Below are positions 12,801 through 24,157 of a DNA stretch of 64,000 nt, piece by piece. Position 1 is the stretch's first letter. Each line of letters begins with the position of its first letter. A model generated the notes under the pieces. It saw nothing but the letters and a program-made list of their open reading frames with translations, did not search any database and was not told where the DNA came from. The position numbers were made by a program, and so were the translations under genes. Where the stretch lies: assembly GCA_023014335.1 (NCBI GenBank), contig JAECYW010000005.1, forward strand, positions 1,860,001 to 1,924,000, read 5' to 3'. Source of the stretch: Galerina marginata. Its lineage: Eukaryota; Basidiomycota; Agaricomycetes; Agaricales; Galerinaceae.

Positions 12801-15800
12801 CCAGGTATCTGCAAAGCTGATTTGGCTTTACGCATTTCTAAATCTCCGGCATAGACTTCTTGGCTGCGCAATAAAAGCATCAAAGGTGGCTTGACATTTT
12901 GGGACCTTGCCATTCGTCGACTGACTCCTCTTTAGAAAACATCTTATTTGGGCTACCTCATCACGCTGAACGGTATAACGACGTTCTCGAGGTAACACAG
13001 AAGTTATGTCATCAATCTCGACTCATTACAACTTATTCATAGGCCTGCGCGTTGGTTCATGACCTTGATATTCTTGAGGATGGAGACGAATCCGAGATCG
13101 GCGAACAAGGGGTAGGTTTTCAGTTTTTCATGCTGCCGACGTCTTTTTGATCTGTTTTGATAACCCATAGATTAACCTGTCTGGTGGGCAGAAGGCCAGA
13201 GGTGACCGCCTTTTATTCCGCTCTAAAATCCTTGTCTGATAACGGACCCAAAGTTTCTCTTGCCCGCGCGGTCTATTCTCGTGCCTCTGTCCTTCTTCTC
13301 GACGATGTCCTTTCCGCAGGTTAGTGTTCTAAACCCTTTCCTGAAAATTGGATCCTTATCCTTGGTTATCAGTTGACGCACATACTGCACACCATCTGTG
13401 GCACAACTGCTTCAAGGGCAACTTAATGAACGGACGTACTGTCATTCTGGTCTCCCACCATGTTCAGCTTTGTGGTCCTGATGCAAGCTTGATTTTGGCC
13501 CTTGAAAATGGTCGTGTTCAATATTCTGGCCCTTGGGAATCCTTCCAAGGATCTGCCATAATGAACTCGATCTTAGTATCCCATAGCTTGCCAGAGTCCG
13601 AAGAGGCAGACGCTACCCAGATCGAACAGATTACGAGCGATGCTGCCCGGGGGCCATCGCACACCCAAATCAAAGCTCCCGAAATCTCTGTTGCTAAATT
13701 TCCGACCAGCAACGGGGCTCTCAGTTCGGTTTCGACAATCAAACCACCAGAAGCTCGTAAGCTCATTAAAGAAGAAAAGCGGTTCCAGGGTCGAGTTTCT
13801 TGGGACGTTTGGTTCCTCTATGCGCGAGCTAACGGAGGGCTGTCATTCTGGGCAATCTTTTGGTTTGTGTTAATTCTGAGTTCTTTGTCCCCTATTTGGG
13901 AAAACGGCTGGTTAAAGTGAGTTCGTCAAATCCTGAGATGGATCAGAGCTGAGCGGTTTTAGAATCTGGTCAGCAGCAGAGAATACATCTGAGCGCGCTG
14001 TGTTTTTCATCAGTGTATACGCTGCTGTAGGTTATCTTTCTCTGTACTCAGTATAGGCCTATCTCATTGTTCTCGGATCCAGATCGTGGGATTAGGTTCG
14101 TCATTATTCAGCCAACCAGATTGTGATCCATCGTCGACCCGCCATTTCAGAAATTTTCATCAAGATCCTTCGTTGGTTGATCATATGTACTTATTTTTGC
14201 TCTTTCCTGAAGCCCTTACTGATAAGTGTCCTTGCAGTCAATGGATCAATCCACGCATCAAAGGTTCTCTATGAAAGTACGCCTGGAAGTAAAAATATGA
14301 CTATATGATGCTCAACGATCACAGAACTTCTGGAAGTCGTGTTATTCGCCAACATCCGATTCCATGACACCATTTCCAGAGGAGTATTACTCAATCGGTT
14401 CGGGAAAGATTTTGAAGGTTTGGGACATGTTCTTCCTTCGAGAATTATATAGGCTGACAATATCGTCAAGCTGTCGATAACGATTTGCCCAATGAACTTG
14501 GCCGCACTCTTATGACTGGCATGACTTTGATTGTCACGATCAGTAGTATGACGTTCGTCGGAGGATGGCTAGTCCTGCTTGCATCCATCTCTATTATTAT
14601 TATGTCCTTCTTCAGTAAGTCGAAATCTTACCTCCTTTATGTGGTCTAATCAGCCACTTGTACAGTTTCCCAGGTCAGTATATAATAGTGCCCTTTTCAC
14701 CCGTGAACCGCCTTCTGAAAATACCCCCCAAGATCTTCGGACAGGTTGCCCGAGACTTGCGGAGGCTCTGTAAGTCATCAGACACCTTGTCGAATCGCAT
14801 TCTAAAGTTCTTAACAGCCTCGATCACGAGCTCTCCTCTCTTCTCGATTTATGGAGAAACGATTTCTGGCCTGACAGTCATTCGCGCGTTTGGGATGTCT
14901 ACGAAATTTTTAAAAGACATGATCGTTTGCGCGGACACCGTTCGTACTGTCTTTTACTTTCACTAATTATTCTTCGATTATTAAGCTGGTTCTCTAGAAC
15001 ATGAATCCATTTTACTGGTCAGTTGGACGTAAGTTGGCCTCTGATATTGCCTGACTATTGGCTAAATCTTGCTCTACTGTAGTCAACCGTTGGCTCACGG
15101 TTCGGTTCCAGTTGACGACTGGTGTGCTGATGGGACTTATGGCTTTGATTATACTTGTGACTCCGTCTATCGATGCTTCCTGGGCTGGTCTAGCACTAGC
15201 ATTTGGTTCTACATTAACCACGGATGTATGTATCTCGCCTATATTTGGTGTTCCAGACAGTTGATGCCCCGACCGTTTGACTTTCCAGTTGTATTGGTTT
15301 GTAAGTTCCTTAGATTCTAGATGCCATATTCGTTGTGTTGAATGCAAATTGCAGATCCGACGCTACATCGAAGTACAGCAACATATGGTGCGTGGTCTTT
15401 CCTCAAACGTCTATACGAGATGTGTCTTGTTAAAGTTGTGACAGGTTGCTTTGGAACGGGTCAAGGAATATTCGGACTTGCCGTCGGAGCCCCCTGAGTT
15501 CGTCGAACCGCGACCACCAGCGGCGTGGCCTACCTCTGGATTAATCCAGTGCGAAAACCTCTTCATCAAATACGCTGTTTGTCGCAACCCCCTTGAGATT
15601 CATTTCATCGCAAGCTGACTCTTCTCACCTGCACCCATTAGCCAGAGTTGCCTGATGTTCTGCATGGAATAAGTTTTGAAATTAAACCGGGCGAAAAGGT
15701 ATGTCACATGGTTTTACAAAATCTGAGTCTAATAAATCTAACACCCGTTAAGGTTGGTCTTATTGGACGGACTGGCTCAGGAAAGAGCACCGTCGGGTTG

Positions 15801-16924
15801 GCCCTTATGCGGTTTGTCGAGGCAAGGGAAGGCAAGATCTTGATCGATGGCCTTGACATTTCGAAGATGGGTTTGACGGACCTTCGGAGTCGTTTGACCA
15901 TTGTGCCTCGTTCGTCATGCCTTTTTCTTCTCATCAACAGGCTGTCTAACGCACCATGGGCTAATGCAGAGGATCCTGTGCTCTTGAGTGGCACACTGCG
16001 TAGCACACTTGATGTTTTTGGGGATTATGACGATGCTGAAATAGTAAGCTGGCTGCTCGTATTACTCGTTTATATCTTTTTGCTGACATCGATTAGTACG
16101 AGGCGCTTCGGCGTGTCAATCTATTGCCTTCTCCTGGAATTGCCTCTGGAGACGCAGAAGACTCGTCCTCTGAGCACACGACAGTGTTCTCTAATTTAGA
16201 CGCACCTGTATCAGAGCTAGGAGATAACTTCTCGACTGGGTGTGTTCTACTTTACCTCCGCTGTTGTTCGTACTCATTTTCCTACGATTTTTTTTTTTGA
16301 AAATTTAGCGAAAAGCAGTTGCTCTGTATGGCTCGGGCTCTGCTGCGCCGTTCGAGAGTGTTGCTTATGGATGAGGTCAGTTCCTTTCTTTGGGAGGTGT
16401 TGACTGGCGGCTGATGGCTTGGGTGAAAATACACGAAGGCGACGGCAAGGTAATGAGTTTTTACTTTTATTTTTCATGATCCTTGACCCTAACACGCTTA
16501 TTCTTTCGTAGTGTAGACTTCGCTACGGATGAAATAATTAGCAAGACCGTCAGGGAGTAAGCTCATTTTGGAGTTTATTTTTCCCCCATTCTTAACGCGT
16601 GTTTGCAGAGAGTTTGCAGACAGCACAATTATCACCATCGCGCATAGGCTTCGTACTGTGATTGACTACGATAGGGTATGCTGCACACCTGTTTCCGACT
16701 GGGAATTGTTCTAACATTCTGTTTCTAGGTCATGGTGCTGGACGAAGGCAGGATCGTGGAATTCGATAAGTGAGGCTTTTATGCTCGCGACCTTGTTTCA
16801 TTATTGATTGATCGTACCGCATAGGCCTGGCACTCTAATCGATGATGAAAACTCCAGGTTCCATAAGCTTTGCCTTGCGGCTGGGTTGGAAGAGTTTGGT
16901 AAACTTAAAGCGATGACGCGTTAA
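9838..16924 (+). CDS. ABCC-type (MRP-like) full ABC transporter
   Basis: An ATP-driven exporter of conjugates, drugs or organic anions, expected in the vacuolar or plasma membrane. The order is TMD0-TMD1-NBD1-linker-TMD2-NBD2. NBD1 has Walker A GRIGSGKTLLLLG (split by an intron at about 12617-12667), signature INLSGGQKAR and Walker B ASVLLLDDVLSA. NBD2 has Walker A GRTGSGKSTVG, a degenerate signature FSTGEKQLLCMARALL, Walker B RVLLMDEATASVD and H-loop ITIAHRLRTV. TMD2 carries conserved ANIRFHDTISRGVLLNRFGKDFE and SPLFSIYGETISGLTVIRAFG. The start at 9838 joins in phase 0 over the intron 10081-10144 to MYKRKLLLVFLQ. More than 30 short introns are needed and every joint I checked kept frame. A border around 14030-14240 remains uncertain. 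The substrate cannot be read from sequence. Weak NBD1 catalytic features, usual in ABCC proteins, were not examined. Confidence 0.88.
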
Positions 16925-17592
16925 GGCCTATTGCCCACACATCATTCTGTTAATTCAATTTGAGGACTCGACCTGGGGTCGCTGTGTCGGTTTTTGTTAC
17001 GTATTTCTGGAAAAAGCGTAATCAATTAATCATTTGAAGAACTAGATAGTTCTGTAATCGCCATTAATAGTCCTTTATGCTACGTGCTGCGGGTCGTGCT
17101 TATCGCAAGGCTGTTTGAGCAGTGCCTTCAGGCTCAGTTTGGTGCAACCTCCGATGCATTCCTGTGTTCTAATAAACTGCTATATGAACTCGATGAAGCT
17201 CATATCTCACTGCATTGCAGCGGGGAAATTGTGATGATGACCCAGTGTTTGCCCAGTGAACGAAAAATTCCGGGGTAAGAGTTCGGTTGTATTGCATCGA
17301 CATATAAATTATCCTGAGCTGCGGAAAGAGGCGGTTGGAGCGCAATTAGATACCCGTTGCCTCAACTTCAAGATCTAGGATACGTTGGATAGAAACAACC
17401 AATCCGACTGCAATTGAATAGAGTAACTGCGCCTGAGCGCCCCTCCGCCTTCTATTCGGATTTGATTCGGATGCGAGGTTGGTTGTTTGGTTTCGAGTGC
17501 GTTGACGCTGTTCGTAAATACTCCAACATCGGCCCTGAGATCCATTTCAGCTCGTGAACTCATTTGGCAACCTCAACCTTCAATCCACCGAG
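16925..17592. other. Intergenic region after the ABC transporter
   Basis: About 0.67 kb with the transporter's 3' untranslated region and the promoter of the next gene. No motif or convincing open frame was found. Confidence 0.5.
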
Positions 17593-18338
17593 ATGGCTAC
17601 CGCCCATGCCAGTGCTCTACATTCCAAGCCATATCATAGACAACCAGGCGTGGGTGCGGACGAACCTGAACTCCACACGGCTCACCGGCACCACCCTCAC
17701 CACCCGACTCAGGACCCTGCCCACCACAAACCGCGCGGCCTGCCCGCGATACCAGATCTGCGGTTCGAGTCTAGCTATGTGCGGAGCGTGCAGGGGTATG
17801 TGAGCGTTGAGAGGGTTGATAGGGCGTCTTTGGATATGGACTTGGACGGGCAGGAGGGCCGGGAAGATGAGGATTTTGAGACGGTTGATGCCGGGAGCAG
17901 AAGGGAAAGGAAAGGCAAGGTGGTGGTTAGGAAGGAAGAAAAGATAACTGTCCAGTGGAATAAGGTGCTTTGGGTCACTGTGCGCGACCAGGTTGTGAGC
18001 CCATTGCTGCAAGGTGCTCTGTGGTAAGTTCAAGTTGTCGTGCCACTGCTCTCCTCGTCCTTCCTGCTTCTATTCATTTCTGGTTTACTGACCCTCAACC
18101 TATTCTACCTTCTACTTGTGACTTTACTTGCAGGGCACTCGCAAGTTATTATGTCCGACCATTCTCTGCCGAACTGGGATCGAAGATGGGGACTTTCGTG
18201 CGCGGTGGTCTGCCGACAATACGGAAGGAGGGCTCGGCGGTGTCGTGGTTGAGAGGGTGGGCGAAGAGTATTGGGCTTTCGGGGCTGACCAGTAGTGGTG
18301 GTGCAGGTGGGAGTGGTGGGCAGAGGACGTCTTCGTAG
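17593..18338 (+). CDS. DUF1770-like fungal protein of unknown function
   Basis: Two exons (17593-18023 and 18134-18338) give 211 aa in an intact frame. The ATG at 17593 is the first one in the frame. The N-terminus is His/Pro-rich. The recognisable core runs from LPAIPDLRFESSYVRSVQGY through the acidic/basic middle to VLWVTVRDQVVSPLLQGALW, continued after the intron by ALASYYVRPFSAELGSKMG. These blocks match my memory of the fungal DUF1770 family, which has no known role. The C-terminus is Gly/Ser-rich. The hydrophobic/amphipathic segment around the exon junction might contact membrane, but there is no clear transmembrane helix. Confidence 0.7.
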
Positions 18339-18807
18339 GAGGAATTTCATGCGTTTGAGTAGATGAGGATTGAAGACCGAACGGAGATTGCGAATAAGTA
18401 ACTTGCAAGTTCTCATTCTCCACTGGAAACTGCCAGCTTAGTTTCTTATATTCTGTTTTCCGTGGAGAGGTCGCAGGACGGTCAAGTGTTTATTTTTAGT
18501 AATGATGTGAGCGCCTATTGTGATCTGGTCTGAGTCTCCCTGTCCGACCACGCCCATGGCCCCAAACATCAGCGACAATGCAGATGCCACCGAAGAAGGA
18601 AGACAGTAGTCTTGGGCGACTCTGGACCGATAGATTTCCTTCGTGGTTGTGAGTTTGACGTGCCTGTTAAGTACGGGCGCTTGTTCGATTTTCTGGGCTA
18701 GACTTAAAGATCACTTTCTTGTAAACATCATTGTTGTAAACACCTAACGCCGATGCCTAATCGCTGTTTTCGACCTCTTTCGTGTGAAATACGCGAAGAA
18801 TCCGTTG

Positions 18808-18872
18808 AACCAGTCTAGTCTAACGGATCTCGTTCAAGTCAATGACGAGGATATCCGTTGAGTAGACTGGTT
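18808..18872. repeat. Imperfect inverted repeat
   Basis: AACCAGTCTAGTCTAACGGA (18808-18827) faces ATCCGTTGAGTAGACTGGTT (18853-18872), about 20-nt arms with few differences and a 25-nt spacer. It could fold as a hairpin or be the remnant of a small mobile element. Confidence 0.6.
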
Positions 18873-19016
18873 ATAAATTGGAAACGGCATAAATATTGTT
18901 CTGGGTGCGCTTCGTTTTCTTAGACTCGAGCAATAGCAGTATCTCCACTTTTCCGTTAAAAATAACATGAAGGAAATATTTTCTTAGGAGCAGGTGCTAG
19001 CAACAATCTTGATCAT

Positions 19017-19135
19017 GTTCGAACAAAACCATTTGAAAAGGAAGCAGAGTTCGAACAGCGACTCGGATCGAAATGACCAATAATGTTCGATCAACGTTCG
19101 AACACACATCCCTTTATGAAAGGAAATGTTCGAAC
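19017..19135. repeat. Cluster of GTTCGAAC palindromes
   Basis: Four perfect 8-bp palindromes GTTCGAAC at 19017, 19049, 19096 and 19128, plus a variant GTTCGATC at 19084, all within 119 bp. Spacing is 32, 47 and 32 bp. Such density is far above chance for an 8-mer. Confidence 0.75.
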
Positions 19136-19895
19136 GAAGAACAACCGGTTGTACAAGGGCGATGGGAAGGGACGGTGATTTACTATTTATTAGATCACAG
19201 TGAGTTTGCTTTGACGGGCACTGGTCGAGGGCCAACGGGTCAAGTCTCGGATGTGGCAGGTTATTAGGATTAGGATTCTGTTGTCAAGTTGCGAATCTCT
19301 CAACTAGCGCCTGAGTGATCGACGAAACGAATGTTCGTCGCAAGAAAGGGTTCTGGGATTGGAAAGTCTAGGATGCCTCTGGGGTTTTCTGGGTGGGTGC
19401 ATCAGAACTGAGAATGTCGAATGTCTTCCCGTCTTCTTTCGGTACTGGATGTTCCAAATTGGAATAATATTTCCGCATCTGGCATTCGCGACCTTTACAG
19501 ATAATTGGCTCACTTGTTGGCGGTCGTGCTTATACCGTTTGGGAGTGACTGGTTAACTACGGATTGAGTAAGGTTTTTGTGGTCGTATGAAGGACGCGCA
19601 TACGCCTTATAAATGATCTAGGAAGTAATATGGAGTGGACGGAAGTCCTTTGTTCGTTATCACCTAGTACTCCGAATCCCGCCTTTTCGCGGGTAATGCG
19701 AGTTGGGGGGATCCAGATGCTCGTGCTGTGATTTGGACCGAGCTAACGCAGTTCGGTTTAGGATGGGCGCGTATTTGCATTATGGGCCTATTTGATTTGG
19801 CACGCAAGATGCCCTGCCGAAACTGTTTTTTGGGTAGCAGGAGGTTACAGATATTATACATTGAAATATATATCATACAGATCACCAAAAATTAT

Positions 19896-20897
19896 TCACG
19901 CCTCGACCGGCAGCCTGACCTCAACATAACTATTCACCCACATATACCGCGAGAACGCGACATATAAATAGCGGAACCACACCCACTGGCTCTTGTGCGC
20001 CCGCATCGCCTCTATCGCCGTCCCATACGCCTCGTACCCACTGACGAAGGTGGGCTGGGCGTTGGCTTCGGGGTTGCGCGGGATGGATTGGTCGAGGAGG
20101 TTGGGGTACCAGATGGTGACGGCGGAGAGGATGAGGCGCTCGAAGCGCTGCATGAGGCGGAAGGCGTAGACGTCGAGCTTGGTGAGGGGCACGGCGAGGA
20201 GGGAGGTGTATTTGAGGGGGAGGGAGGTTGTTTGGAGGGTGAAGAGGCGGAGGGGAGGAAGGCCCGAGGTCTGTCCGGGGTTTGGGTGGAGAGATTGGAT
20301 GAGGGCTGTGGCGCCTGCTGGGAGAGACTGGTGGTTTGGGTGAGAGGAGATGCCGGATGAGTCAAAGGTGAGGATCTGAGGGGTATAAGTTGTGGGAAAG
20401 ACGAGTAGGAAAAGGCGTACTGTGTCGATTTTGAAGTTGGCGACGTAGCGTTTGAGGACCGATGCGATTAGGGCTGCGTCCCAGGAGGCGGTTTGGTTGT
20501 CTTGGAGCTCTCTATAGGTGGTACGTCAGTGTATAAAGGGGAATCGTAAGCAAGATGCGCACGGGTGGTCGAAGATTCTCATCTTGTCGACACCGAGGAC
20601 GCGGAGGCTGCGATCAAGCTCCAATTTGCGGACATGTCCGAGACCTTCTGCGTTTCCTGTAGAGAGACACACCACAGACAGCGCGACGGCGGGCATGGAC
20701 TGGAGGGCGAGGATGGTGGGTGCGAAGAAGAGGGCCTCGTCGTCTGGGTGGGCGGTGACGAGGAGGATGTTGTTGGAGGTCACGGCATGCTGGAGGGGCT
20801 TCTGTGTGGCAAAGAGGGCATTGGAGTCGAGCGGGGTGTAGAGGGAGCCAAGGACGAGAGCGACGGCGAGCACAAAGATGGCAGAGGAAGACACCAT
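19896..20897 (-). CDS. N-acetylglucosaminyl-phosphatidylinositol de-N-acetylase (PIG-L/Gpi12)
   Basis: Catalyses the second step of GPI-anchor synthesis, removing acetyl from GlcNAc-PI on the cytosolic face of the ER. Two exons (20897-20563 and 20511-19896, with a 51-nt intron) give 316 aa, close to the size of yeast Gpi12. The start at 20897 places an N-terminal membrane anchor (SSSAIFVLAVALVLGSLY) first. The zinc/catalytic motif TAHPDDEALFFAPT follows, then VCLSTGNAEGLGHVRKLEL, and the second metal-binding block SGISSHPNHQSLP around the middle. The C-terminal part (TKLDVYAFRLMQRFERLI to the end) matches the family in a continuous frame. It is divergent from the next plus-strand gene with only 87 bp between start codons, so the two may share a promoter. 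Confidence 0.92.
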
Positions 20898-20984
20898 AGC
20901 AGCTGAGTTTATTTTTGGAACGTGATGTGTTGGTGTAAATCTAGGTTCCCACACTCGTTTTTCTTTCATCACCCATCATCAGAC
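20898..20984. promoter_or_regulatory. Short bidirectional promoter interval
   Basis: Only 87 bp separate the ATG of PIG-L (minus) and the ATG of the low-complexity protein gene (plus). Both transcription starts must lie here or inside the opposite gene, which suggests shared regulation. No TATA box is visible. Confidence 0.5.
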
Positions 20985-23900
20985 ATGGACTTGGTCGGTG
21001 CGGGCACGGCGAGCTCGCCCATTGCAATCGACGATTCAGAGGACGAGGTTACCTATGAGCTCTACGACTACCACAGGGACGACTCGCCTGTCTATGAAGG
21101 TCTGTTTGGTGCTCTTGCTGGCGGACAAATGATATTTATTGTGTGTCAACAGCGCGACTGCCCCCGCCCCCGCCGCCTCAGGGGAAGAAGCGGAAAAGAG
21201 ACAGAGCGAGCAGCTTTACGAGCCAAGAGATGCTCCCGCCGCAGCCCTACCCCGCCAGCCATAACAGCAGAACACAAAGACAAAGGTCTCATCCGCACCC
21301 CGCCCCAAACCCCAGCCTCGTCAACCGCCTCTCCCAGCCCCAGCCCGGCAGCAAAAAGGCGAAAAAACGCAGACGCAAGGCTGATCGTCTCGCCCGCGAG
21401 GAGGCACGGTTGCAGGGCGTCAACTGGCTCAACAACCTCGTGCCGAATAGGGACAGCCCACCGTCGCATATCCCTGGACCCTTTCCGCCCCCCGTGCGGA
21501 CGGGCAGCTCGTGGCTCGCGAGCGAGTCGAGGTTCTACAACTACGACGCCCCTGGCCCGTCGTCGCTTATGCGTGTCTCCCCACCCCCATCGGCGTATGA
21601 GGATTACGATTACCCCACAGCGTACCCCGCGGCATACAGTGCGGGGGTGTACGATGAGACCCTGTATGATAACTACCTACCGGGCTCGATGTCGCCTCGA
21701 GCACCTACCCCGCATCTGGCGGGTGCCAGCACGATCGTCGATACGCCTATAAGGTCGGACTGGGTTTCGTCCATGGCCTTGGCTGCTGGTGATGCTGTCG
21801 TTCCATCCCCTGCGCCTCATCGAAGGGACGATAGAGGACCTGAACAATCGCACTGGTCACCTTTGTCCGCACAGACATCCCTTCCGCCGGTGCAGCCCCC
21901 GCCGATGCCGCCTCCAACCTCTACAATTGGCTTATCTAGCACACCTACTCAATCGTCAAGGATCCATAATCAAGTTTATCTACCGCAAGACAACCACAAC
22001 AGGCACATCGACAACGAAAAGCCACATCCCACATCCTATCCCAACCCTAATCATCACAACCCTCCATCAAGTTCCACTTCCAAACCCACCGACCACCACC
22101 TCCTCCCTCAACACCACGGACACGCCCTCCCGCCCAAACCACCCCCGCCGCCGCCCGCCCAGCCCATCGGCATGAACCCCGACCAAGACCCCAACAGCAA
22201 ACACGGGACCTTCCACATCACCCCCTCCACCCGCGAGATATCCTCAACCACAGGGCCCAAATACCACACCCGCTCCGGCGCCGCCGCATCTACGGCATAC
22301 ATCCCCAACCCCGCGCGCACGCTCGTGATGGAGCAGCTCCCCAAAACGCACCGGCACGCCGAGTTCGTGTATGCCTGGGCGAGGGGGGCGTGTGGTGCGT
22401 TGCCGGTGAGGCTGTTTATTGATGTGCAGGGGGCGAAGGCGTTGGTGGAGTTTGCGACTGCTGAGCTTGCGAGGAGGGCGTGGGGGAGTCCGCGGTTGGG
22501 TGTGGGTGGTGGGGGGGCTGGTGGGGGAGGAGGGAAAGGGGGGATGGGAGGAGGGGGAGGAGGAGGGAAAGGGACGGCGCTGAAGCCGAGCCAGATGAAG
22601 GGCAAGCCGAGGGAGGATTTGATTAAAGTGTGGTGGTACCGTGTGGATGGGGTCGGTGCTGGGATGGGGGTTGGGGAGATCGAGGAAGGCGAGATTGAGG
22701 GCGAGGGCGAGGGCGAGCAGGATGTGGATGCCGATACGGGCCATGCGAAGAACGAGAACGAGGGAATGAACGAGGAGAACGTCGTTGACGAGATGGAACG
22801 AAAGATACCGGAGCCTCCGAAGAAGAAAGAGACGAAGAAGGAGCGGAAGGCGAGATTGGCTAGGGAGAGAGAGGAGAAGCGGGCTAGGGAGGCGGAGTTG
22901 AGGGCTTCTTTGAATGTGCGAGGGGAGCAGAGCGCTGGTGGTGGTGATGCTGTCGGTGGGCCTGTTGGGATTGAGGATACACCGACTGCCCCTTCTGTTT
23001 TAGCGGATCCTCAGGGCGACCGAAACGGTGTCGAGCCTTCCCAGCCGTCTATGCAGCCGCCGCCGTTGCCGCCTCCGCAGGTGTTGACGACGACGAACGC
23101 CTCTGGGTCTGGGTCTAGCTCTGTGCCTGGCGGATGGTACCAACAGCAGCAGCAGCAGCAAGCATCGCTCAGCGCACACGCACCGCCTTTCGAACCACAA
23201 CAGTCGCAGTTCGCGTTCCAGCCGACTGCGATGGAGTCTGCCATGGGGTCGGCTGCCGCCGCTGCGTATTTTGCTGCGATGTCGGGAATGGGTATGCCCA
23301 TGCCTATGTCTATGCCCATGCCTATGGGTATGGACATGAACAACATGGGTATGAACATGGGTGTGCCTTCGCCGTTTGACATGGGGATGGACATGAACAT
23401 GAACATGAACATGGGGATGAGCATGGGTGGGCCATTTCCCATGGGCATGCCTCCCATGTCGGCCGCTATGCCTATGCCTATGTCTGCGTTTCCTACACCA
23501 CCCGGAGGTTCGTTCTCAGGGCAGGGACAGGGGCAGGGGCAGGGACAGTCGGTGCCTACTCCTACTGGTGCAGCGGCGGTTGCTGGTGCTTTGGCTGCTG
23601 GGTGGAGTCAGCAGGCGCAGAGTCAGAGTCAAGGTCAAGGTCAGAACCAGCAAGACGCCAACGCCAACTCCAACTCCAACTCCAACTCCAACTCCAACTC
23701 CAACAGCTCACAGACGACGGCGACGACGACAACGACGATGGCCAAGGGCAAGGGCAAGGCGAACGCGAAGGCGGGTGGAAATGCTGGGAATTTAAGTTCA
23801 AAGAATGTTGGTAAATCCAGGCCGCCGGTGAACAAGGCTGCGTATGGGGCGTCTGTGTACCTGTCTGCGACTCGTCTTGATGAGGCTGGGGATAATGAGT

Positions 23901-24121
23901 CGATCGCGTCGTCTGGTGGGCGGGAGGGGTCGCCTTTTGGGGTTGGTGCTGGTGCTGGTGCTAGTACTTCTGGTGCTGGTATGGGAAAGACCGTTGTGGC
24001 GGCGTCGACGTGGGGGCAGGCGGACGAGCTAGAGGATTATGAAGATGACATGGATATCGACGTCGATATGGAGGTGGATGTGGAGGAGTTGCGGTACCCA
24101 CAGGACTACCAGATGGAGGTC

Positions 24122-24157
<36 letters not shown>

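Larger units (their letters stand above)
18339..19895. other. Intergenic region with palindromic sequence
   Basis: About 1.56 kb between two convergent genes. I saw no gene. Two structured segments stand out: an imperfect inverted repeat at 18808-18872 and a cluster of GTTCGAAC palindromes at 19017-19135. Confidence 0.5.

Noticed and set aside
4477..16924. P450 plus ABC transporter as a secondary-metabolite cluster
   Set aside because: No backbone synthase or regulator is present, the P450 is a CYP53 of primary aromatic degradation, and unrelated genes lie between them.
20012..20365. A Ser/Pro-rich 117-codon frame on the minus strand
   Set aside because: It overlaps the second PIG-L exon in another frame; the PIG-L frame carries the conserved motifs.
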